Origin: Sphaerotilus mobilis
GTDB taxonomy: Bacteria; Pseudomonadota; Gammaproteobacteria; Burkholderiales; Burkholderiaceae_C
Assembly: GCF_004216565.1 (NCBI RefSeq)
Contig: NZ_SGWV01000012.1
Location: 62,001-126,000, forward strand
Length of the DNA: 64,000 nt
Direction of reading: 5' to 3'
The translations under genes were made by a program, and so were the position numbers. The notes below the pieces were generated by a model that worked only from the letters and a program-made list of their open reading frames with translations, had not been told where the DNA came from and made no database searches. Positions 54,243 to 62,293 of this stretch are shown here, in pieces; the first letter of the stretch is position 1; each line of letters opens with the position of its first letter.

Positions 54243-55423
54243 TTGGGTAGGTTAAAGAAAAATTGTTTCAGCTTTGGGCCAACTTGCGAGGAATCGCAAG
54301 CGCTGCGAGCGATGGCTTGACCATGAAGAGCGCGTACGCTTGATTCTTCGACAGAACTGACGATTTTCTGTAGCGCCACATAGATGGATTCCGGATCCTC
54401 TGAATGAACATACACGGCGCTTTCTCCGAAGATTAGCCGAACATCACTGATATCCGTCGTCACAAGTAACAAGCCGGCTGAAGCCATTTCAATCACCTTG
54501 GAGGGGAATGTTGTATTTGCCAGTTGGCCGGTTGCTGGCTTCAGTGCAAGACCTACCTGACATCGCCGCACAATTGCTTGGTACTCTTCGTCAGTGGTGC
54601 GGCCATGGATGACGAGCCCACCCATTCCGATGTCTTTCCCGGCTCGCTGCGAGAACTCTGCGACGAGGTCACCCTTCCCTGAAATCTCGAGTGTCAGTTT
54701 TCTAGACCAAAGTGGGCGTCGCCTTTCAATCAAATCCAGGACCTGGATCATCGCGTCTGCGCCTGTTTCCTTGGAGATTGTTCCTCCGAGCAATATGTGA
54801 ACCGAATCCTGCGTCCAGGACTTTTCGACGAACTCTTGTCCAACCGTGCCGTAGTAGCAGAGGATGTGCTTACTCGTTGTCTCCGATCTTAAGCCTTCAC
54901 ATGCAAGCATGGTTCCTCGGGAGCAGATACTTGCATAAACCAACTTCTTTAACTGTGTGAGCTTCTTCGTCAAAGGCCCCTGGCCTTCAAGTATCTCGCC
55001 ATCCTCAATATCAAGAAATGCGGCGATGCCTCGTATTTTCGCAAATAGTAGAGCTGCTAGGTAGGCCGGCATTCTGTTGTAAAACATGATGACCGTATTC
55101 CCGGGCATTCTCGCAAATTTATTCAAGGGAATGATTGCGGAAAGCAGCGTGAGAATAAGCGAGAGCAGGCGACTGTGCTCGAAGGGCAAGTAAATAACTG
55201 GGCAACTATTAATCCGCTTTACCTTGAAGCCGAAGAGTCGTCCTGATCCATCCTGTTTGCCACGGCCCAGGCTAACAATCCAGGGACGCACCCCGACGGA
55301 TCGCAATGAACGACACATCATGAACATTTTTCTAGATGCGGCGGGGCTGTCCGACGTTATGCCGCGCCTGATTCTCGTTTCATCATCTAGTGCATTGCAT
55401 AAAACGATTAGTCGGTTCGTCAT
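54239..55423 (-). CDS. Glycosyltransferase family 4
   Basis: A 394-residue GT-B enzyme. The N-terminal domain includes RGITSDSPAASRKMFMMCRSL near 20-40 and hydrophobic stretches near 82-135, which may touch the membrane. The donor domain has ILLGGTISKETGADAMIQVLD, in pieces near 220-240, and FPSKVIEMASAGLLLVTTD near 312-330 with the conserved Glu. It sits 9 bases after the acyltransferase gene and overlaps the next transferase by 4 bases. Substrate unknown. Confidence 0.82.
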   Translation of the reverse strand: MTNRLIVLCNALDDETRIRRGITSDSPAASRKMFMMCRSLRSVGVRPWIVSLGRGKQDGSGRLFGFKVKRINSCPVIYLPFEHSRLLSLILTLLSAIIPLNKFARMPGNTVIMFYNRMPAYLAALLFAKIRGIAAFLDIEDGEILEGQGPLTKKLTQLKKLVYASICSRGTMLACEGLRSETTSKHILCYYGTVGQEFVEKSWTQDSVHILLGGTISKETGADAMIQVLDLIERRRPLWSRKLTLEISGKGDLVAEFSQRAGKDIGMGGLVIHGRTTDEEYQAIVRRCQVGLALKPATGQLANTTFPSKVIEMASAGLLLVTTDISDVRLIFGESAVYVHSEDPESIYVALQKIVSSVEESSVRALHGQAIARSACDSSQVGPKLKQFFFNLPK

Positions 55424-55432
55424 CGACTCATC

Positions 55433-55936
55433 TCAGTTTAGTTTCCGAATCATCCTGCAAGGCACTCCGCCAGCGAGTGTGTTTGGTGGAATGTCCTTTG
55501 TAACTACTGCTCCAGCGGCAATAACCGATCCTTCACCGATGGTTACGCCGCCCAGTATCAGGCATCCTGCCCCTATCCATACGCCGTCTCCAACGAAGAT
55601 GTCTCTTGCGACACCGCTTCCAGCTCTCCGAAAACTCGTACCAATTTCATGGGACCCAGGAATAAAGCTTACACTTGGCCCTATATCGCACCTACTTCCG
55701 ATATGAATCGCGGCGGCAATATTTGAGTGAAACACTGATCGCGGACTGATCCAGGTCTCATCCCCAATTGAAATGAGCCCCCTACCGTAAAGCGCGCCGC
55801 CCCCACAGTATGAAACGTGTTTTCCCAGTTTAATATTGGCTAGTTTGAGTAGCTTTGATTTTAGTGAGAATGCCCCACTGACTGGGAGTGCAAAAAAAAC
55901 AATTGTCAGGGCTGTTCGCAATATTGATATGAACAT
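55433..55936 (-). CDS. Hexapeptide-repeat acyltransferase
   Basis: A 167-residue left-handed beta-helix acyltransferase of the WcaF/NodL type, likely an O-acetyltransferase for the glycan repeat. After a hydrophobic N-terminus (residues 1-28, ISILRTALTIVFFALPVSGAF in part), hexapeptide turns run from about 40 to 155. The catalytic His is in IPGSHEIG near 100, and GAVVTKDIPPNTLAGGVPCRMIRKL, in pieces near 140-164, is the usual end. ATG 55936 lies one base after the polymerase stop; a longer frame would read back into that gene and was rejected. Confidence 0.88.
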   Translation of the reverse strand: MFISILRTALTIVFFALPVSGAFSLKSKLLKLANIKLGKHVSYCGGGALYGRGLISIGDETWISPRSVFHSNIAAAIHIGSRCDIGPSVSFIPGSHEIGTSFRRAGSGVARDIFVGDGVWIGAGCLILGGVTIGEGSVIAAGAVVTKDIPPNTLAGGVPCRMIRKLN

Positions 55937-55937
55937 A

Positions 55938-57098
55938 TCAAAACAGGAAATAAAAGGGGGCGCCCCATCGCTCAAACTGACTCCATAGGCCCTCTGAGGA
56001 TGGGGTTGAGATTGATTTGTATGTTCTTTGTGCAAGTACAATCAAAAACAAAATCCTGGCGTACTTGGCGTAAGGCAAAAGTGCTGAAAATATCAAATAC
56101 CCAGGGATAACTGAGATGAACATAAGGCAGAGGCGAAAAGAAGCGCCCGGCACTTGCAGAAATGCAAAGTAAATAAGACAAAAAGCTAAGACCGGGAACT
56201 TCCAGTTGCCGGCATTCCTGTTGTACGTATTTTTGGTCAGAAACAATATTGCTAATACGGACATAATAAAAATGCCATACAGCCAAACTGACACACTTTC
56301 GCTGCTAAGTAGCCACCCAAGTCTTGCGCCGCCCTGGCTTTCTCCTTGAAGAATGAATTCCTCAATCGTGGTCAGGTCGAAGTACCATAAGATCAATGCA
56401 AGTGGGATTAATCCGTAGTATTTTATTCGCCGTAAGGTGATGATTGAGAGAAACACTGGAATGGCCGATAAGTGAAATCCCCCGGCAATGGTTAGAAAGA
56501 GTGCGGCATGGCTTCTGCTCTGAGCGGTGAGTGCGTAAAGCATGACGACTACAGCATAGGTCTGTCGAACGATTTGAGTTGTGTTAAAGAGGGAGAATAG
56601 AAGCAGGGAGGCCCCTATGCAAGCTGCCTTGTTGCCTTCGTCTATAGATGCTGAATCTAGGCCGCGATACTCGAGCCAGAGATAGAAAGTGAAGGTGCAG
56701 AACAGGCATAGGAAAAACAGCACAAACTGTGGGCTGTCTTTGGGTCCGAAAAGCCCAATCGCGGCGAGTAGCGATGGAGTTAGTATTTCTAAGCCGCCGC
56801 CGTAAGAGAATAATTTCTCTAGATCTCCTGTGTGTAGGCTTTGATAGAGATCAAAGTATCTTATGAAGTCATCAGTTTCGACCTGAAAAACCTCTCTGGA
56901 GGAAATCATTAGCGCGCCGCTGAAGACTGTGCTCAATGAAATAAGAATTCGCTCCTCTCTTTGGAGATGGTTGGACAGTCCGATAAGAATGGTTATGGAT
57001 AAGCTCCATGCGAGTACAGGTGAGGTTGCGCAGATGATGTACGCGACCAATAGTATGTATGGCGTTGTGCTTAGCCAAGAGGTTTTTTCGCCCCTCAT
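55938..57098 (-). CDS. wzy: O-antigen/EPS polymerase, EpsG/Wzy type
   Basis: A 386-residue integral membrane protein with about 10-12 hydrophobic helices. The EpsG-like signature TDDFIRYFDLYQSL is near residues 75-88. IVRQTYAVVVMLYALT near 175-190 and GGFHLSAIPVF near 209-219 are typical of this polymerase family. It is the only protein of the run with polymerase topology, so it probably joins repeat units in the periplasm. The base composition is among the lowest in GC of the window. It follows the GT4 gene at 57108 by 9 bases. Confidence 0.85.
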   Translation of the reverse strand: MRGEKTSWLSTTPYILLVAYIICATSPVLAWSLSITILIGLSNHLQREERILISLSTVFSGALMISSREVFQVETDDFIRYFDLYQSLHTGDLEKLFSYGGGLEILTPSLLAAIGLFGPKDSPQFVLFFLCLFCTFTFYLWLEYRGLDSASIDEGNKAACIGASLLLFSLFNTTQIVRQTYAVVVMLYALTAQSRSHAALFLTIAGGFHLSAIPVFLSIITLRRIKYYGLIPLALILWYFDLTTIEEFILQGESQGGARLGWLLSSESVSVWLYGIFIMSVLAILFLTKNTYNRNAGNWKFPVLAFCLIYFAFLQVPGASFRLCLMFISVIPGYLIFSALLPYAKYARILFLIVLAQRTYKSISTPSSEGLWSQFERWGAPFYFLF

Positions 57099-57107
57099 TT
57101 TGTTTTG

Positions 57108-58388
57108 TCAAGTCGAATGAGTCATGTTGGAAAATACAGATATGTATTCTCTGGCGACTGCCGTTTCAGACCATGAGCATACTGCTCGTGTTCTTGCTGC
57201 CGCAGACATTGATTCGAACGCCCCTGGCGTTCGGCATAAATCAAAGATGGCTGATGCGAGTTGAGTGGGATCGTATGCAGATGCCATGAGGCCAGTTGTC
57301 CCGTGGATCACAACATCAGGTATTCCTGTGCAGTCAAAGGCGACAACAGGGCAGCCGCATGCTTGCGCTTCGGTTGCTGTCTGTGGAAGATTTTCTTGCT
57401 CAGACGGAACCACCATGACATCCGCTGAGTTGTACAGAAGGGCAAGGGTGGTGTCATCCGATACATGGCCCGTCCAGACTGAATCTATTGGTAGACCGCC
57501 GCCATCAGGCGGCCTGGATTGTCCGAAGACCACGCAGGTGAAGTCTTGTGTGTTGTTTGTGTTTGCCAAAATGTCTAGTGCTCTCCGCAGGTGTTGGTAT
57601 CCCTTACGCGGTTCACTAGATCCGCCAATCGCACCGAAGAGCACGATCTTCTTGTCTTGAGGTAGCCTAAGTACGTCACGGGCAAAGTGACGATCCAGTG
57701 GTCGGAAAACCTCTGTGTCCAGCGGATTTGGAATGACATGTACCGGCCAGTCTCGGAACAACTCACTTCTTCGTGCACAGGATCCGAGCCAGTTACTTGG
57801 AGAAATGATGTGCATCGGGCGTCTCCACGCCTTGGCCTTGCGTTTGGCCGTCCAACGTGCAAGATCCCAACCAGTGTCGCCTTGATCGCGGTTGTTTCTT
57901 CGATAACCGACGGCCCACCGAGCATCTGCGCTGTCTGACGTGTAATGCTCTGAGCCACAGAACGGCCACATGTCATGTAGGGTCCATGCGACTGGTTTCT
58001 TGATTCGGCCAATGTCTGAAATGGACATCGTTTCTCCGCAAATCCAATGCAGATTCACGACATCGGCGTCTGAAGCATTAATCTCATCAGCCCACGAAGA
58101 CGGTAGCCAGTTCGTGGACTGCAGTCCTTGGTCAGTTCTGTCTTGCAATGCATTGAGCGCATACCCTGCGCGCCATCGCATAGCGGTCACCGCCTTGGCA
58201 CCGCCGCTAACGTCACCAATGACGGTCGGGTCATCCGATTTCTTCAATCGCACTCGCATCCGTGATTGGTGTCCAGCAGCGAGAAGAGCTTTGTGCAGTC
58301 GGTAAGCCGCACGGCCTGCGCCGCCGACCGAATCCGAGTATGAGACGATTAAGATTTTCACTTCAGGGTCCGAGGCGCAATGCACCAT
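57108..58388 (-). CDS. Glycosyltransferase family 4 (WcaC-like)
   Basis: A 426-residue GT-B enzyme. VKILIVSYSDSVGGAGRAAYRLH, in pieces near residues 10-32, is the typical acceptor-domain start of WcaC-like transferases, and VNLHWICGE near 110 and WTLHDMWPFCGSEHY near 134-148 also fit. The donor domain has FGAIGGSSEPRKGYQHL near 252-268 and PSEQENLPQTATEAQACGCPVVAFD, in pieces near 330-354. ATG 58388 is used; a GTG at 58361 is another option. It may add fucose or mannose-type sugars, given GDP-sugars made nearby; inference only. Confidence 0.86.
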   Translation of the reverse strand: MVHCASDPEVKILIVSYSDSVGGAGRAAYRLHKALLAAGHQSRMRVRLKKSDDPTVIGDVSGGAKAVTAMRWRAGYALNALQDRTDQGLQSTNWLPSSWADEINASDADVVNLHWICGETMSISDIGRIKKPVAWTLHDMWPFCGSEHYTSDSADARWAVGYRRNNRDQGDTGWDLARWTAKRKAKAWRRPMHIISPSNWLGSCARRSELFRDWPVHVIPNPLDTEVFRPLDRHFARDVLRLPQDKKIVLFGAIGGSSEPRKGYQHLRRALDILANTNNTQDFTCVVFGQSRPPDGGGLPIDSVWTGHVSDDTTLALLYNSADVMVVPSEQENLPQTATEAQACGCPVVAFDCTGIPDVVIHGTTGLMASAYDPTQLASAIFDLCRTPGAFESMSAAARTRAVCSWSETAVAREYISVFSNMTHST

Positions 58389-58455
58389 CTTTGGGTGGGC
58401 GCAATCAATGCGTTGAAAACGTCCGAAGAGTACAAGGCAATTAACTCTCAGCGGT

Positions 58456-59433
58456 TCAAACTGATTTGAACTGCTGCTTCCACCGCGCGATTTCTTCCTG
58501 TGGCAGCCGAACAGCAGTTGCTCTTTCTTGCTTTAAAATATCAGCAAGGATTCCGACTTGGTCGCCCTCGATCACAGGCAGGCCGAAATCTCTCTGTTTT
58601 TCAGTGGCTCGATTATCAACGGATATAATCATGGCCCGAACTCTTCTTTGTAGAGCGCGGATGCCTGCATGAAGTCTTGTGCCAACGTAGTCAATATTGC
58701 CGCCATCAAGTACGCCATTGAAACTTGCGAGACTGGGTGATAGTACTTTGATGTTCGAGGCGTGGACATCGATCAAGCTAGCCAGATAGCGCAGATCGCC
58801 TGATCCTTGAGGCCAGAAAAAAATGGTTTGGTAGCTCGCAGTCAGTTGTCGAATCAAGGCCCGGTCGCGGTCAAGATTCGGTTTGTAGTCCGTTATTGTG
58901 AATACAACTTGCGCGGCCTTTCCTAGCGGAATTGCGCGGCAGTGATCGGGATCTAGGCGCCACATGGTTGGGCACCCGGTATTGATGACATTCTCTATTC
59001 CGATTGAGCGCAGCTTTTCTTCGGCATACGAGTCACGCACTGAATGTAGGTGACGGCGCGAGAGTGCCTTTCGGTAGAACAATGCGGACAGCCAGTCCGG
59101 CTTGTCTTGATACTGCCACCATCCGACTCCCATCAAAACGACATCTCGCAAGAGTGGGATGTCGAGAGCGCCGAACTTCCACTGTCGGTACTGTCGGAGA
59201 TGAGAGCTCAATATGTTTGTCCCTCCGATGACAGAGAAGTCAGATCTCTGCACAATGTTGCGCCCTACTTTTCCTATGGAATCGTGTGTTGGCAGTGTGA
59301 TGGTCTGGTGGCGCGTCAATAAGCCGCTCAACTCCAAATTGACCGCGTCCATGATGATGAAGTCGCCAACATTCTCAGATGCGACGCTTGTATCGAACAA
59401 GGCAACCAAGTTTCGGGGTGGGGTTGAAGTCAT
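58456..59433 (-). CDS. Polysaccharide pyruvyl transferase family protein
   Basis: A 325-residue protein of the PS_pyruv_trans (WcaK-like) family that puts a pyruvate ketal on a sugar of the repeat unit. ASENVGDFIIMDAVNLEL near 18-35 matches the N-terminal NxGD motif. VIGGTNILSS near 68-77, SVRDSYAEEKLRSIGIENVINTGCPTMW, in pieces near 131-158, and the C-terminal DYVGTRLHAGIRALQR near 254-269 (the His-containing box) are diagnostic. Pyruvate would give the polymer a negative charge. It lies between the GT4 and wzx genes. Confidence 0.88.
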   Translation of the reverse strand: MTSTPPRNLVALFDTSVASENVGDFIIMDAVNLELSGLLTRHQTITLPTHDSIGKVGRNIVQRSDFSVIGGTNILSSHLRQYRQWKFGALDIPLLRDVVLMGVGWWQYQDKPDWLSALFYRKALSRRHLHSVRDSYAEEKLRSIGIENVINTGCPTMWRLDPDHCRAIPLGKAAQVVFTITDYKPNLDRDRALIRQLTASYQTIFFWPQGSGDLRYLASLIDVHASNIKVLSPSLASFNGVLDGGNIDYVGTRLHAGIRALQRRVRAMIISVDNRATEKQRDFGLPVIEGDQVGILADILKQERATAVRLPQEEIARWKQQFKSV

Positions 59434-59496
59434 TTCAAGTGTCGGAAGTCGAGTTATGCGTTGCAGATGAGCGAGTTCTTCAACGCCAGGCTGAAT

Positions 59497-60813
59497 TTAT
59501 TGAAGTCCAGAACGGGATAGACGATGGCGTACAAAAGATTGGATTGACAATAAGTCTTGCTTGGTCGGCAACAAGCGTGGTGGTGGCTCTTTGAGTACCA
59601 AGGGGTAAATCAAGATCGTTGCCAAAAGACGAGTAAATGATCCGAGCAGCATGAGGCTTGCCAGGTAAGAGGATTCGTCCTGTTCTGGCAGAAAGAATAT
59701 CCCGATGAACACTGGTAGCAGGCTGGTGACTTGACGTAGCGCTACAAGTCCAGGTCTGCCTCCTGCATTGAAGCGTTGAGCTAATGTCCAACTCCCTGCG
59801 CCTATCACTGCCTCAAATGCAAGAATAGAGAAAGGCAGCGCACAGGCAGCGAAAGCAGATCCAAAAATGGTCGGAATCATCCAGGGAGATGCCAGTGCTG
59901 CAAGGGTCGAAACGATCAGCATAGGCATGAATGTGGTCCGAAACGCTTTGAGGACATTTTCTGACAACGTGCTGTTGTCCTTGCCTGCGTATCGAGAGAA
60001 GAGTGATATTGATACTGAGTCCTGGACCATTGCTATTTGTCGCGACAAAGCGAATGCAAGCGCGTAGAACCCTACCTCGTCTGGTCTCCCAATTTCCAGT
60101 ATGACTATTTTGTCGATATTTGACAAAAGGACGCCAATTAAGGCGGTGATGTGTTGGTGTCCTGCATAGATTGCAACGGCCGAAAACTTGATTGCCTTAT
60201 AGTCTGTCGCGACTTGGCGGCCCTCGGTCATTGCCTTCCAGATCCAGAAAGCGGCAGCCAAGGTCGCCAAGCCAGTTACGGTGATCTGAAGATTCAAAAC
60301 CCAATCATACTGAGCGATGCCGTTCTCAAGAAGCATTACAGCCGAAACGCAAATCAACATCATCAGCGCAACTGCATTTCTCAGAAGGTTGAACACCTTT
60401 AGATCTGCTGATATCTGGCTCAATGTTGTCAAGTATGCGAAGGCGGCTGTCAGTGTGGCCAGTCCGGCCACTGTATATACTTGCGGCTGGAGGCGTGACT
60501 CAAAAAGTGTTGTGACGCCTATCCATGCAAGAGGACCTGCCACACAAACCACGGCGCCGAGGCCTATTAGGAACGTGCTGCGAAAGTTGTGTTGAAAAGG
60601 ACCGCCACGGTGATAGACAATTGAACTCGCGAAGCCCAGTTGAGCGACGGCTGCAGCTATTCCTACGATCACCAACGCCGCAGCTAGCATTCCGCGGCCT
60701 TCTGTGCCCAGCAGTCGCGCGGTCAAGACTGAGCCAAAGAAGGAGACGATGGCTAAGAATATGCCGCCAGTTAGCGTTCTCCACCAACTGCCAGAGAAAC
60801 TCGAGTCGCTCAA
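59497..60813 (-). CDS. wzx: Lipid-linked repeat flippase, Wzx family
   Basis: A 438-residue polytopic membrane protein with about 12 hydrophobic helices and the Wzx/MOP topology. The N-terminal helix pair has TGGIFLAIVSFFGSVLTARLLGTEGRG, in pieces near residues 15-41, where the LLGTEGRGML turn is typical of the superfamily. It should flip undecaprenyl-linked units to the periplasm. The start is TTG 60813, because the first ATG falls inside helix 2. Translation may therefore be weak, or the start may be mis-set. A 82-base gap separates it from the GT4 gene upstream. Confidence 0.88.
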   Translation of the reverse strand: MSDSSFSGSWWRTLTGGIFLAIVSFFGSVLTARLLGTEGRGMLAAALVIVGIAAAVAQLGFASSIVYHRGGPFQHNFRSTFLIGLGAVVCVAGPLAWIGVTTLFESRLQPQVYTVAGLATLTAAFAYLTTLSQISADLKVFNLLRNAVALMMLICVSAVMLLENGIAQYDWVLNLQITVTGLATLAAAFWIWKAMTEGRQVATDYKAIKFSAVAIYAGHQHITALIGVLLSNIDKIVILEIGRPDEVGFYALAFALSRQIAMVQDSVSISLFSRYAGKDNSTLSENVLKAFRTTFMPMLIVSTLAALASPWMIPTIFGSAFAACALPFSILAFEAVIGAGSWTLAQRFNAGGRPGLVALRQVTSLLPVFIGIFFLPEQDESSYLASLMLLGSFTRLLATILIYPLVLKEPPPRLLPTKQDLLSIQSFVRHRLSRSGLQ

Positions 60814-60895
60814 GCTATACTCACTTGCGTGGATTGGACCTTGATCGCATCGCTTCGGGCATGGTTGACGGAGATGATTATTTTTTCCATCTGAA

Positions 60896-62107
60896 TCAGT
60901 GAATCAAAGCGTTCCAAGCTCGAACCGCACTTTCTGTTGAGTACTTGTCTACCGCGATTTTTCGTGCCGTCTCCGACATGGTCTCCCGCAGATTGTTGTC
61001 GTCTTTCAGGTTGATGATTGTGCTGACCAAACGCGCAGCGTCCCCGACCTGTACCGTGGCGCCGACTTTTTCTTTCTGAATCAATCTTGCTAGCTCTCCG
61101 TCGGTATCCCCGATAAAGATGACTGGTCGGCCTGACGCGAGGATCCCGTAGTACTTGCTCGGCACGATCAGTCCCTCGTGTTCGGGTAGTAGGCTGATCA
61201 GGTGGACGGACGCGCAACAAAGACTCAGACTTAGTTCTTCTCGGCGTTGATATGGGTGAAACGAAAAGTTTTTCAGTCCGAGCAGGTTGACTTCGCTCCG
61301 TAGCTTTTCCGTCTGCGCGCCGCCACCTACGAAACAGAAATGAAAGGCTGAATCGGATGAAAGTGCAGTCATCGCATTGATGATTGTCCGGAATTCATGC
61401 GCTCGGCCCAGATTTCCGGAGTACATCACGACGAACCGATTTTCTAGTTTCCATTCCGAAATTAGCCGGTTGTTGGTGGCCTTGATTGGGGTGATTAGAT
61501 TTGTATCTTGCCAATTGCTGATTGTTTTAAGTTTTGCTGCTGAGATTCCGCGGCTCAGCAGAACTTCGCGCATGCGTTCGCCGATCACGACATTTATGTC
61601 TGCTCGCTCAAGTGACCAGTCTCTGATTCGAGAGATCCATCGACCTATTTTTCCGTTCAAGGCTGACATTCCCGCGCGTTGGGCAACCTCTGGGAATAGG
61701 TCTTGGATCCAGTTGAAAAACTTGGCACCCTTGAGTTTCGCTATCGCCGCGACTGGAATCGAGATCAGCGGCGGGTCTGTTTTTGCGACGACCAGCGAAT
61801 TGCGATCTACTTTTCCTGTTAATGCAATAGTCGCGGAAACATAAAATGTCAGATAATCAATTGCTCGACCGACCGTTGAGCGTCTGCCGAATCGAGTGGT
61901 CCATACTCGATGAACGTTAACGCCCTTGATGTTTTCGGTGCTCGATAGATCAGTGTTCGTGTTTTCGTAGAGCTGCCGCGAACACACCACTGATACGTTG
62001 TGGCCGGACGCTTTCAGGCCAAACGCGAGGTCGCTCAGCATTTGGCTGGTAGCGCTCACGTCTGGATGAAAGAATCTATTGACGAAGATGATTTCTCTTT
62101 GTGTCAC
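60896..62107 (-). CDS. Glycosyltransferase family 4 (WbuB-like)
   Basis: A 403-residue GT-B enzyme. IIFVNRFFHPDVSATSQMLSDLA, in pieces near residues 6-28, and VVCSRQLYE near 41-49 are the WbuB-like acceptor domain. KFFNWIQDLFPEVAQRAG near 129-146 is typical of this subgroup. RFVVMYSGNLGRAHEF near 222-237 and the PSKYYGILASGRPVIFIGD box near 321-339 form the donor side. The start is GTG 62107. It is the first transferase after the export protein gene, 186 bases downstream of it. WbuB-type enzymes often add a deoxy-amino sugar; the sugar here is not known. Confidence 0.88.
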   Translation of the reverse strand: MTQREIIFVNRFFHPDVSATSQMLSDLAFGLKASGHNVSVVCSRQLYENTNTDLSSTENIKGVNVHRVWTTRFGRRSTVGRAIDYLTFYVSATIALTGKVDRNSLVVAKTDPPLISIPVAAIAKLKGAKFFNWIQDLFPEVAQRAGMSALNGKIGRWISRIRDWSLERADINVVIGERMREVLLSRGISAAKLKTISNWQDTNLITPIKATNNRLISEWKLENRFVVMYSGNLGRAHEFRTIINAMTALSSDSAFHFCFVGGGAQTEKLRSEVNLLGLKNFSFHPYQRREELSLSLCCASVHLISLLPEHEGLIVPSKYYGILASGRPVIFIGDTDGELARLIQKEKVGATVQVGDAARLVSTIINLKDDNNLRETMSETARKIAVDKYSTESAVRAWNALIH

Positions 62108-62293
62108 GCGTCGATCTTATTGGCTAGATTTTTGTATTCGTGAGAATGAGTGCTTGCAGTTTTTGTCGCCATTGGCGTGCCGGTGGTGTTGGCTTGCGCA
62201 ATCAAGCGTCGGGTTCTGGTGAATCGTTTCCCGGCGTGAAGCATTTGTATGTTCGATGGTCGAATTGCTTTCGCGCCGGACGTGCAGCGTGAA

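Noticed and set aside
55937-56041. Longer acyltransferase start within the polymerase gene
   Set aside because: The extra 35 residues have no acyltransferase character and overlap the end of wzy; ATG 55936 gives the normal start of the family.
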